Of a DNA stretch of 32,398 nt, positions 7,953 to 14,628 are shown in pieces. Under the pieces are notes generated by a model. It did not search any database. It was not told the DNA's origin and saw nothing but the letters and a program-made list of their open reading frames with translations. The position numbers and the translations under genes were made by a program. How positions within the stretch are numbered: the stretch's first letter is position 1; each line of letters starts with the position of its first letter. The stretch spans positions 1-32,398 of the forward strand of contig DASYAE010000106.1 of the NCBI GenBank assembly GCA_036501535.1, in the 5' to 3' direction. This stretch comes from DASYAE01 sp036501535. GTDB lineage: Bacteria > Actinomycetota > Actinomycetes > Streptomycetales > Catenulisporaceae.

Positions 7953-8981
7953 ATGAAGGCGATTGTGTATTCGAGCGCAGGCAAGTCCGATGTGCTGGCC
8001 CTGCAGGACCGGCCGGTCCGGGACCCGGGGCCCGGCGAGGTGCGGGTGCGCGTGCACGTCTCCGGCGTGAACCCGACCGACTGGAAGTCGCGCTTCGTCG
8101 GCGGCGGCCTGACCGGTGACCTCGACCCGGACGGGCAGATCCCCAACCAGGACGGCGCCGGGGTGGTCGATGCGGTCGGCGAGGGTGTCGATGCCGGGCG
8201 GGTCGGGCAGCGGGTGTGGTTGTGGGAGGCGGCGTATCAGCGTGCGGACGGGACCGCGCAGGAATTCACGGTGCTGCCCTCGCGGCAGGCTGTCGCGTTG
8301 CCTGACAACGCGTCGTTCGATCTCGGCGCGAGCCTCGGCATCCCGGCCCTGACCGCGCATCGAGCCCTGACGCTGGCGAGCGACGGCCCGCGCACCCTCG
8401 GCCCCGGAGCGCTGGAGGGCCGCACGGTCCTGGTGGCCGGCGGCGCGGGTGCGGTGGGCAATGCGGCGATTCAGCTGGCCCGCTGGTCCGGCGCGCGTGT
8501 GCTGGCCACGGTCAGCGGCCCGGAGAAGGCGGCGCTCGCCACCGCGGCCGGCGCGCAGCACGTGGTCAACTACCGCGCCGGCGACCCGGCCAAGGAGATC
8601 AGGGCTCTGGTTCCCGGCGGCGTCGACCTGATCGTCGAGGTCAACCCCGGGACCAACGCGGAGCTCGACCGCGCGGTGCTCGGCCGCGGCGGCGCGGTCG
8701 CCTACTACTCCGGGAACGACCTCGACGAGCAGATCGCCGTCCCGGCCTTCCCCGCCATGTGGAACAACCAGGCCTGGCACGGCATCCTCGTCTACACGGT
8801 CTCGGACGCGGTGAAGGGCCGCGCGATCGCGGACGTATCGGCGGCGGTGGCGGCCGGGGCGCTGCGCGTGGGCGCCGCGGCCGGGCTGCCGCTGCACCGC
8901 TTCCCGCTCGAGCGCACCGGCGACGCCCACGACGCGGTCGAGGCCGGTGCGGTCGGCAAAGTCCTGATCGACGTCGCCTGA
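7953..8981 (+). CDS. NADPH:quinone oxidoreductase-type (zinc-less MDR) protein, copy 1
   Basis: 342 residues. The GroES-like N-terminal half opens with MKAIVYSSAGKSDVLALQ. The coenzyme-binding half has VLVAGGAGAVGNAAIQLAR, the AxxGxVG NADPH motif of zeta-crystallin-like quinone reductases. No structural-zinc Cys cluster is visible. It probably reduces quinones or activated enones with NADPH; the substrate is unknown. ATG 7953 is preferred over the in-frame GTG 7902 because the paralogue at 10455 starts at the equivalent residue. It is a close paralogue of that gene, with long stretches of identical DNA. A sigma-R-like promoter just upstream suggests thiol-oxidative or electrophile stress control. 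Confidence 0.9.
   Translation: MKAIVYSSAGKSDVLALQDRPVRDPGPGEVRVRVHVSGVNPTDWKSRFVGGGLTGDLDPDGQIPNQDGAGVVDAVGEGVDAGRVGQRVWLWEAAYQRADGTAQEFTVLPSRQAVALPDNASFDLGASLGIPALTAHRALTLASDGPRTLGPGALEGRTVLVAGGAGAVGNAAIQLARWSGARVLATVSGPEKAALATAAGAQHVVNYRAGDPAKEIRALVPGGVDLIVEVNPGTNAELDRAVLGRGGAVAYYSGNDLDEQIAVPAFPAMWNNQAWHGILVYTVSDAVKGRAIADVSAAVAAGALRVGAAAGLPLHRFPLERTGDAHDAVEAGAVGKVLIDVA
8271..8365 (+). repeat. 95-bp block identical to 10764-10858 (paralogue copy A)
   Basis: Read base by base, this stretch inside the first oxidoreductase gene is identical to the corresponding stretch of the second. Silent positions are identical too, including codons rare elsewhere in the window (GTT-like and CGT-like third bases). 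A second identical run of ~55 bp covers the NADPH-binding motif (from 8439). Confidence 0.85.
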
Positions 8982-9035
8982 GCGCGATCCGGACGGCCGG
9001 CGGCGCCTGTCGGTGGTAGCTGCGACGATGTTGGC

Positions 9036-9779
9036 ATGGAGACGAACACGGCGGCGATCACCGAGGCGAGCGCCGCGCAGCCGCCGGCCGACCGCGCCCT
9101 GAGCCGGCAGGAGGCCTCGGACGCGGCCGGCGACCTGGGCTGGCGCTTTCTGCTGGGGACCTTGACCACCGTGGTCCCGGTCGGATCGCTGGCCCAGGCC
9201 GCCGACGCGGCGGCGCGCGCTGTCGCAGCGTGCGGCGAGGACGCCGACGGCCATCTGCGCGTCGATCTGCGGCCCGGCCGCGTGGTGCTGAGCCTGCAGA
9301 CGGCCGAGCGCGTCGCGGTGACCACGCGTGACGCCGGCCTGGCGCATCGCATATCGGCCGAGATGGAGCGGGCCGGGCTGCGCACGGACCCCGAGGTCGG
9401 CACCGGAGCGCCGCGCTGCGCGCAGATGCTGGAGATCGCGATCGACGCGATCGACATCCCCGCGGTCCGGCCGTTCTGGAAGGCGGTGCTCGGCTACGCA
9501 CCCGAGCCGGGCGACGAGGGCCCGTCCGGCGCGCTGGTCGACCCGGTCGCGCAGGGCCCGGCGGTCTGGTTCCAGCAGATGGACCGGCAGCGGCCGCAGC
9601 GCAACCGCATCCACTTCGACGTCACCGTCCCGCACGACGAGGCGCCGCAGCGGATCGAGGCCGCGCTCGCCGCCGGAGGCAGGATGCTCTCCGACGCCGA
9701 GGCGCCCGCCTTCTGGGTGCTCGCCGACCCTGAGGGCAACGAGGCCTGCATATGCACGTGGCAGGGCCGGGACGGCTGA
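9036..9779 (+). CDS. Fusion of pterin-4a-carbinolamine dehydratase-like domain and VOC (glyoxalase-like) domain
   Basis: 247 residues from ATG 9036. Residues ~20-112 resemble PCD/DCoH proteins in the actinobacterial form (LSRQEASDAAGDLGWRFLLG, then GHLRVDLRPGRVVLSLQT and a final VTTRDAGLAHRISAEM), but the classic catalytic His triad is not evident. Residues ~125-245 are a VOC domain of the Glyoxalase_6 type (AIDIPAVRPFWKAVLGY, HFDVTVPHDEAPQRI, WVLADPEGNEACICTW). The fused form is known in actinobacteria, usually as a VOC family protein of unknown substrate. There is no Shine-Dalgarno; GACGAT at 9024-9029, six nt before ATG, could be the -10 of a leaderless transcript. It sits between the two oxidoreductase paralogues. 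Confidence 0.85.
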   Translation: METNTAAITEASAAQPPADRALSRQEASDAAGDLGWRFLLGTLTTVVPVGSLAQAADAAARAVAACGEDADGHLRVDLRPGRVVLSLQTAERVAVTTRDAGLAHRISAEMERAGLRTDPEVGTGAPRCAQMLEIAIDAIDIPAVRPFWKAVLGYAPEPGDEGPSGALVDPVAQGPAVWFQQMDRQRPQRNRIHFDVTVPHDEAPQRIEAALAAGGRMLSDAEAPAFWVLADPEGNEACICTWQGRDG

Positions 9780-9832
9780 CCCCGGCCCAGGCCGTGACGT
9801 GACAGCCACCGCGCCCGCGACCGCGCGCGGCC

Positions 9833-10321
9833 TCAGCCGCGAACAGCCTTCTGATATGCGCGCAGCGCGTCGGGGTCGTCGATGCTGCCGTGGTGGTGGA
9901 ACTGGCGCCAGCCGCCGTCCTCGTACCGGAAGTAGCGGCTGGTGCGGATCTCCAGCGGCGTGGTCACGCCCTCCGCGTTGACGTAGCTGCCGGACTCGCG
10001 CCCGGCGAACACGGCGTGCCCTTCGCCGTGATACGCGATCACGTCGTGGAAGGTGACCTTGACGTCCACCGAGCCGGCGAACACCTTCCCGTACAGCGCG
10101 GCGATGGCGTCCCCGCCGCGCAGGATCCCGCCGACCGGGTTGTTGAGCTGGGCGAGCGCACTGTCCGACCAGTCCTCGCGCAACGCGTCCAGATCGCGGT
10201 GGTTCAGCGCGTAGTAGAACGACTCCAGCGCGGCCAGGGCGCCGTCGGCGGCCGGGTCGCCGGCCTCGGCCAGCCGGTTCGCGGAGGCGGGGCCGTAGGA
10301 GATGTCGGTCTGCTCGATCAT
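9833..10321 (-). CDS. SnoaL/NTF2-like (DUF4440-type) small protein
   Basis: 162 residues. The start at 10321 has a purine-rich AGAGAG ribosome site; the frame is open to 10468, but that would run through the promoter region and into the divergent gene. The chain has the NTF2-like alpha+beta cone pattern: an early helix ALESFYYALNHRDLDALREDW, then GGDAIAALYGKVF, a strand run VKVTFHDVIAYHGEGHAVFAG and the late WRQFHHHGSIDDPDAL with three His in a row. Members act as cyclases, isomerases or binding proteins; the ligand cannot be read from sequence. It is divergent from the second oxidoreductase and shares its control region. Confidence 0.85.
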   Translation of the reverse strand: MIEQTDISYGPASANRLAEAGDPAADGALAALESFYYALNHRDLDALREDWSDSALAQLNNPVGGILRGGDAIAALYGKVFAGSVDVKVTFHDVIAYHGEGHAVFAGRESGSYVNAEGVTTPLEIRTSRYFRYEDGGWRQFHHHGSIDDPDALRAYQKAVRG

Positions 10322-10381
10322 GGTCGGTGCTCTCTGTTCGTCTTGCTTCGGCTCGTCCTGTTTCGCCGTTCGTCGCGATGC

Positions 10382-10406
10382 AACTGAGTCGGCGGGTTCT
10401 TTATTC
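10382..10406 (-). promoter_or_regulatory. Sigma-R-like promoter of the SnoaL-like gene
   Basis: On the minus strand CGAAT (10407-10403) is followed after 18 nt by GTT (10384-10382), one base off GGAAT-N18-GTT. A transcript would start near 10375 and carry a ~50-nt leader with the AGAGAG ribosome site. Confidence 0.4.
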
Positions 10407-10424
10407 GCCGCCGCGGCGCGGAAT
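10403..10424. promoter_or_regulatory. 22-bp imperfect palindrome joining two divergent -35 boxes
   Basis: ATTC at 10403-10406 and GAAT at 10421-10424 bound a GC-rich core; 9 of 11 positions pair. The outer arms are the -35 boxes of the two divergent sigma-R-like promoters, so the symmetry may reflect back-to-back promoters, an operator, or both. Confidence 0.45.
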
Positions 10425-10445
10425 ATCTCCGGCGCGGTGCGGATT
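10420..10445 (+). promoter_or_regulatory. Sigma-R-like promoter of the second oxidoreductase gene
   Basis: GGAAT (10420-10424), 18 nt, ATT (10443-10445), then nine nt to GTG 10455. Both spacings are identical to those before the first copy at 7953, although the spacer sequences differ. Confidence 0.5.
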
Positions 10446-10454
10446 GCCTGAAGC

Positions 10455-11471
10455 GTGAAAGCGATCATCTACACCGAGCCCGGCGACTCCGACGTGCTGG
10501 CGCTGCAGGATCGGCCGGTCCGGGAGCCGGGGCCCGGCGAGGTGCGGGTGCGCGTGCACGTCTCCGGCGTGAACCCGGCCGACTGGAAGGTGCGCCGCGA
10601 ACCGGACGAGGGCATGCTGCCGGGCGTCCTGGTGCCCGGCGAGGACGGCGCCGGGGTGGTCGACGCGGTCGGCGAGGGTGTTGATGCGGGGCGGGTCGGA
10701 CAGCGGGTTTGGTTGTGGGAGGCGGCGTATCAGCGTACGGACGGGACCGCGCAGGAGTTCACAGTGCTGCCCTCGCGGCAGGCTGTCGCGTTGCCTGACA
10801 ACGCGTCGTTCGATCTCGGCGCGAGCCTCGGCATCCCGGCCCTGACCGCGCATCGAGCGTTGAGTCTCGCGCCCGGCGGTCCAGGCCGACTCGGCCCCGG
10901 CGCGCTCGAGGGTCGCACGGTTCTGGTGGCTGGCGGCGCGGGTGCGGTGGGCAATGCGGCGATTCAGCTGGCCCGCTGGTCCGGCGCCCGCGTCCTGGCC
11001 ACGGTCAGCAGCTCGGATAAGGCCGCGCTCGCCACCGCAGCCGGCGCGCACCACACGGTCAACTACCGCGCCGACGACGCCGCCCGGCAGATCAGAGCCC
11101 TGGCGCCGCACGGCGTCGAGCTCATCATCGAGGTCGAACCCGTCGGCAACGCCGACCTCGACCGCGCCGTGCTCGCCGCCGGCGGCACCGTCGCCTTCTA
11201 CGCGCTCTCCGACGTGGACGCGCCCCCGTTCACCCTCACCGAACTGGCCATCGCCAACATCGGCTGGCACGGCGTGCTCGTCTACACCGTCCCGGCGGCC
11301 GCGAAGGACCAAGCAGTCGCCGACGTCTCCGCGGCAGTCGCGGCCGGGGCGTTCCGCGTCGGCGCCGAGGCCGGGCTACCGCTGCACCGCTTCCCGCTCG
11401 AGCGCACCGGAGACGCCCACGACGCGGTCGAGGCCGGCGCGGTCGGCAAAGTCCTGATCGACATCGCCTGA
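10455..11471 (+). CDS. NADPH:quinone oxidoreductase-type (zinc-less MDR) protein, copy 2
   Basis: 338 residues from GTG 10455 (MKAIIYTEPGDSDVLALQ). It has the same domain order and NADPH motif (VLVAGGAGAVGNAAIQLAR) as the gene at 7953 and is alike over nearly its whole length. Divergence is concentrated at residues ~46-62 and ~245-275, both likely to shape the substrate pocket, so the two enzymes may differ in substrate. The GTG is only ten nt after the predicted -10, so the transcript is nearly leaderless. It is divergent from the SnoaL-like gene. Confidence 0.9.
   Translation: MKAIIYTEPGDSDVLALQDRPVREPGPGEVRVRVHVSGVNPADWKVRREPDEGMLPGVLVPGEDGAGVVDAVGEGVDAGRVGQRVWLWEAAYQRTDGTAQEFTVLPSRQAVALPDNASFDLGASLGIPALTAHRALSLAPGGPGRLGPGALEGRTVLVAGGAGAVGNAAIQLARWSGARVLATVSSSDKAALATAAGAHHTVNYRADDAARQIRALAPHGVELIIEVEPVGNADLDRAVLAAGGTVAFYALSDVDAPPFTLTELAIANIGWHGVLVYTVPAAAKDQAVADVSAAVAAGAFRVGAEAGLPLHRFPLERTGDAHDAVEAGAVGKVLIDIA
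10764..10858 (+). repeat. 95-bp block identical to 8271-8365 (paralogue copy B)
   Basis: Partner of the block in the first oxidoreductase gene. Identity is complete here, while flanking coding sequence differs at many silent sites. Confidence 0.85.
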
Positions 11472-11509
11472 CGTGCGGCGCTGCTCGCAACCGGACCCGG
11501 CCCGGCGAA

Positions 11510-11515
11510 TAAGAT
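11510..11515 (+). promoter_or_regulatory. -10 element of a likely leaderless transcript
   Basis: TAAGAT ends seven nt before ATG 11523 and no Shine-Dalgarno is present. This is the spacing of leaderless actinobacterial genes, where transcription starts at the A of ATG. No matching -35 was found. Confidence 0.5.
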
Positions 11516-11522
11516 CGTGGGC

Positions 11523-12359
11523 ATGCCCGAACCAACCGAGGCGCCGCCGATTCCCGACGCGCAGCTGATCCGGATCGGCGACCCGGCCGACCCGCGGCTC
11601 GGCGACTACGTCGGGCTGACCGACATGCAGCTGCGCACGCGCGCCGAACCCGAAGCGGGCCTCTTCATCGCCGAGGGCGAGAAGGTCATCGCGCGCGCCG
11701 TCGCCGCCGGGTATCCGATGCGCTCGATGCTGCTCTCGGACAAGTGGCTGCCCCTGATGACCCCGCTGATCGAGCAGTGCGGCGCGCCGGTCTTCGTCGG
11801 CTCGCCGGAACTGCTCGAACAGGTCACCGGATTCCACGTGCACCGCGGCGCCCTCGCCGCGATGGGAAGGCTGCCGCTGCCGGACCCGGCGGCGCTGCTG
11901 GCCGCGGCGCGCCGGATCGTGGTGCTGGAGAAGGTCAACAACCACACCAACATCGGTGCCGTGTTCCGCAGCGCCGCCGCCCTCGGCATGGACGCGGTGT
12001 TGCTCGCCCCGGACTGCGCCGATCCGCTCTATCGCAGGTCGGTGCGGGTTTCGATGGGCACCGTGTTCGCCATCCCGTGGGCCAGGCTCGAACCCTGGCC
12101 GGCCGCCCTGCAGCTGCTGGCCGGGCACGGTTTCCGGGCCATGGCGCTGACCCCCGCGCCGGACGCGGTGGACCTGCGCGCCCTGAGCCTCGCGCCGCAG
12201 GAGAAGGTCGCGCTGCTGCTCGGCTCCGAGGGTGAGGGCCTGTCCCGGCGGGCGCTGGCCGTCTGCGACCTCAAGGTCCGCATCCCCATGGCCGCCGGGG
12301 TCGACTCGCTGAATGTCGCCGCGGCCGCCGCCGTCGCCTGCTATACGCTATCCGGCTGA
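11523..12359 (+). CDS. TrmH/SpoU family RNA 2'-O-ribose methyltransferase
   Basis: 278 residues. After an N-terminal substrate-binding region (GLFIAEGEKVIARAV), the SPOUT catalytic domain shows the three family motifs in order: NNHTNIGAVFRSAAALG (motif 1, with the conserved Asn and Arg), LLLGSEGEGLS (motif 2) and IPMAAGVDSLNVAAAAAV (motif 3). The trefoil-knot enzyme methylates the 2'-OH of rRNA or tRNA with SAM; the target is not deducible. ATG 11523 is chosen over the in-frame GTG 11517 because the latter is almost inside the -10 element TAAGAT. Confidence 0.92.
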   Translation: MPEPTEAPPIPDAQLIRIGDPADPRLGDYVGLTDMQLRTRAEPEAGLFIAEGEKVIARAVAAGYPMRSMLLSDKWLPLMTPLIEQCGAPVFVGSPELLEQVTGFHVHRGALAAMGRLPLPDPAALLAAARRIVVLEKVNNHTNIGAVFRSAAALGMDAVLLAPDCADPLYRRSVRVSMGTVFAIPWARLEPWPAALQLLAGHGFRAMALTPAPDAVDLRALSLAPQEKVALLLGSEGEGLSRRALAVCDLKVRIPMAAGVDSLNVAAAAAVACYTLSG

Positions 12360-12456
12360 TCATCGCGACGTTCTGCAACCGGATCCCCGTTTCGTCGTCT
12401 CTGATGCGGGACAGTCGGGGGCAGTAAAGCCGCCGAGACGATTGGGGGTTTTCGTG

Positions 12457-13131
12457 ATGCGACGTTCTCTGCTGTGCGGGGCACGGGTGGCGGGCCTGGT
12501 GATCGCGCTGGCCGCGGGGGCCGGGGCGTGCGCCTCGACCGGCACGGCCGGAGCGGGAGGCGCCACCGGCACGCCGACGGCGTCGAACACTGCGTCGCCG
12601 TCGAACTCGGCCACGGCGCCGTCGGCGGGTGCATCGAACACCGCGGCCGGCGCGCACGCGCTGGGTGAGTGCTCCGCCGCGAATCTGACGATCACCAGCC
12701 AGGATTCCGGCGCCGGCGCCGGGCACGAGGGCATCTTGCTGCTGTTCAAGAACACCGGTTCGGCGTCCTGCTTCATGCAGGGCTATCCCGGCGCGGCGCT
12801 CAAACTGCCGGGTGGCGGGACGCTCAACGCGCGGCGCACCATGAGCGGCTATCTCGGCGGCGACGAGGTCGACCACTCTCCGCCGTACGTGACCGTGGCG
12901 TCCGGCGCGACCGTTTCCGCGCTGTTGGAGTGGTCTGACGTCACTGTCGGCAGCGGCGCGATGAGCTCGGCCAGCTGCTCCGGCTACGGGGCGACCGGGC
13001 TTCTGGTCACCGCGCCCGACCAGACCGTCTCCACCAGCATGTCCGCGTCGCAGTACGTGTGTAACGGATTCGAGATCCACCCGGTCATCCCGACCGTGGC
13101 CAACGCGCTTCAGCCCTCGACCGCGGCCTGA
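12457..13131 (+). CDS. DUF4232 domain lipoprotein
   Basis: 224 residues. ATG 12457 follows a GGGGG ribosome site (12444-12448); GTG 12454 directly before it is equally possible. The first 24 residues are a signal peptide with a hydrophobic core and the AGAC lipobox at Cys25, so it is probably a membrane-anchored lipoprotein outside the cell. A Ser/Thr/Ala-rich linker reaches to ~residue 68. The rest matches the DUF4232 fold: CSAANLTITS, then FKNTGSASCFMQGYPG and a final SQYVCNGFEIHPVIPT, with four or more Cys for disulfides. Function of the family is unknown. It converges on the next gene with a gap of only 7 nt. Confidence 0.88.
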   Translation: MRRSLLCGARVAGLVIALAAGAGACASTGTAGAGGATGTPTASNTASPSNSATAPSAGASNTAAGAHALGECSAANLTITSQDSGAGAGHEGILLLFKNTGSASCFMQGYPGAALKLPGGGTLNARRTMSGYLGGDEVDHSPPYVTVASGATVSALLEWSDVTVGSGAMSSASCSGYGATGLLVTAPDQTVSTSMSASQYVCNGFEIHPVIPTVANALQPSTAA

Positions 13132-13138
13132 CCGGCCG

Positions 13139-13345
13139 TCAGGACCTCGCCAGGAAGTGCCACCCGAGCCACCACCACAGGAACAGCACGCCGACCCGGC
13201 CCCAGCGGTCCCGCATGGTGAAGGCGCACAGGTCGGACAGCGAGGGGATGCGGCTGCCCGGCCGCCGGCCGGCGAGGTGCAGTCCGATCAGCGCGATGCC
13301 GATCAGGGCGAATCCGGCGATGGTGATCGCGCGGCTGGCGTTCAT
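13139..13345 (-). CDS. Small membrane protein, DUF6186-like
   Basis: 68 residues. One clear membrane helix at residues ~6-26 (ITIAGFALIGIALIGLHLAG) and a second hydrophobic, Trp-rich segment at the end (VGVLFLWWWLGWHFLARS). The pattern of IPSLSDL followed by a basic RDRWGR and a closing WLGWHF is that of a short actinobacterial family that I recall as DUF6186; function unknown. It starts three nt after the stop of the upstream gene, so translation is probably coupled in the murT operon. Confidence 0.75.
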   Translation of the reverse strand: MNASRAITIAGFALIGIALIGLHLAGRRPGSRIPSLSDLCAFTMRDRWGRVGVLFLWWWLGWHFLARS

Positions 13346-13348
13346 CGG

Positions 13349-13846
13349 TCACCGCCTCGCGATCCACACGCCGGAGGCCAGCCACAGCAGGTAGCCGATG
13401 GCGCGATGCGTATAAGGGGCCAGCAACGGGCCCGCCAGGGCGGACAGCGTCGGGTGCGAGTCTCCGCCGAAGGCCAGCGCGTAGAACTCCCAGACGGTGA
13501 ACACGAGCACGATGACGAGCCAGACCAGCGCCCCCCGGCCGTCGATGCGCAGCGGCGCCGGGCGGCGGCGCGGCGGCGGAAACGGCAGGCGGAACCCCAG
13601 CGCCCACGCCATCATGGCGGCGCCGGCGATCAGCACCGCGAACTCGCCCGGAGCGCTCAGCGGGGCGAAGCGCCCGGCGATCACCGAGTAGACCGTCGCG
13701 GCCGCCCACGCCAGAGCCAGACCCCGCACCGAGGCGCGCCGGTCGTCGGCCGACATGTCGGCGGGCGGCTCCGCGTCAGGGGGCGGATCCGCCGGGGGAT
13801 CAGCGGGTTCGGGCACCTCGCTGAGGGGAACGGACTGCTGGCTCAT
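13349..13846 (-). CDS. Four-helix membrane protein of unknown function, murT operon
   Basis: 165 residues. ATG at 13846 (MSQQSVPLSEVPEPADPP) is chosen as it gives a Pro/Asp-rich cytoplasmic N-terminus; the frame is open far upstream but only antisense to gatD's strand neighbours. Residues ~1-40 are acidic and Pro-rich. Four hydrophobic segments follow, at ~45-62, ~68-90, ~108-130 and ~148-163. I recognise no family with certainty. Position 38 nt downstream of gatD suggests co-transcription and perhaps a cell-envelope role, but this is inference. Confidence 0.75.
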   Translation of the reverse strand: MSQQSVPLSEVPEPADPPADPPPDAEPPADMSADDRRASVRGLALAWAAATVYSVIAGRFAPLSAPGEFAVLIAGAAMMAWALGFRLPFPPPRRRPAPLRIDGRGALVWLVIVLVFTVWEFYALAFGGDSHPTLSALAGPLLAPYTHRAIGYLLWLASGVWIARR

Positions 13847-13884
13847 GCACCCATTCTCGCCCCGACGCCGCCGCCTCGGCCCGA

Positions 13885-14625
13885 TCAGGAACCGACCGCC
13901 GCGAGCCGCTCGGAGCGCAGCCGCTCGTGCCACTGGTCGTCGGCCGGCGTGGCCCGCGCGTCGCCGTCCACCCAGCCGAGCAGCAGGTCGGCCAGGGCCG
14001 GGTTGCGCGCCAGCGCCGGGCCGTGCATGTAGGTGCAGGCGATCTTGCCGGCGTATGCACCGTCGACCCCGGACCCGGCGCCGTTGCCCTGGCCGGTGTG
14101 CACGGTGCCGAGCGGCCGCGCGTCGACGCCCAGCCGGGTGGTGCCCATGTGGTTCTCGAAGCCGGTGAGCATCGGCAGCGGCCTGCCGCCGACGGCCAGC
14201 TGCGGGTCCGGGTCCGCGACGACCTCGCCGACGCAGCGCACCTGGCCGCGGTGCGAGGTGGCGTCGATCAGGCCGAGGCCGGGCAGCGTGCCCTCCCGAT
14301 CGTCGTGGAAGGAGTGGCCGAGCAGCTGGAATCCCGCGCAGACGGCCAGCACCGCCGCGCCTTGGCCGACCGCGCGGATCAGACCCCGGTCCTTGCGCAA
14401 CCGCTCCGAGGCCAGCCGCTGCGGTCGGTCCTCGCCGCCGCCGATCAGGTAGAGGTCCGCGTCGGACGGCAGCGGCTGGTCGCTGCGCACGTCCACGCGC
14501 TCGACCTGGTGGCCGCGCAGCCGGGCCCGATAGGCGAGAATCAGGGCATTGCCCTGATCGCCGTAGGTGGACAGCAGGTCCGGGTAGATCCAGACGATGC
14601 GGATCGCGCTCTCGCGGTCGGTCAC
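13885..14625 (-). CDS. gatD: Lipid II isoglutaminyl synthase, glutaminase subunit GatD
   Basis: 246 residues, GTG start, three nt after murT. Class I glutamine amidotransferase of the CobB/CobQ type: IYPDLLSTYGDQGNALIL at the N-terminus, nucleophile Cys96 in AVCAGFQLLG, and catalytic His201 in CTYMHGPALARNP. GatD frees ammonia from glutamine and passes it to MurT, which amidates the alpha-carboxyl of D-Glu in lipid II stem peptides. Length and motifs are normal. Confidence 0.95.
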   Translation of the reverse strand: MTDRESAIRIVWIYPDLLSTYGDQGNALILAYRARLRGHQVERVDVRSDQPLPSDADLYLIGGGEDRPQRLASERLRKDRGLIRAVGQGAAVLAVCAGFQLLGHSFHDDREGTLPGLGLIDATSHRGQVRCVGEVVADPDPQLAVGGRPLPMLTGFENHMGTTRLGVDARPLGTVHTGQGNGAGSGVDGAYAGKIACTYMHGPALARNPALADLLLGWVDGDARATPADDQWHERLRSERLAAVGS

Positions 14626-14628
14626 GGA

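Noticed and set aside
7569..9809. 746-residue minus-strand frame over the first oxidoreductase
   Set aside because: Shadow; overlaps three genes on the plus strand with well supported families.
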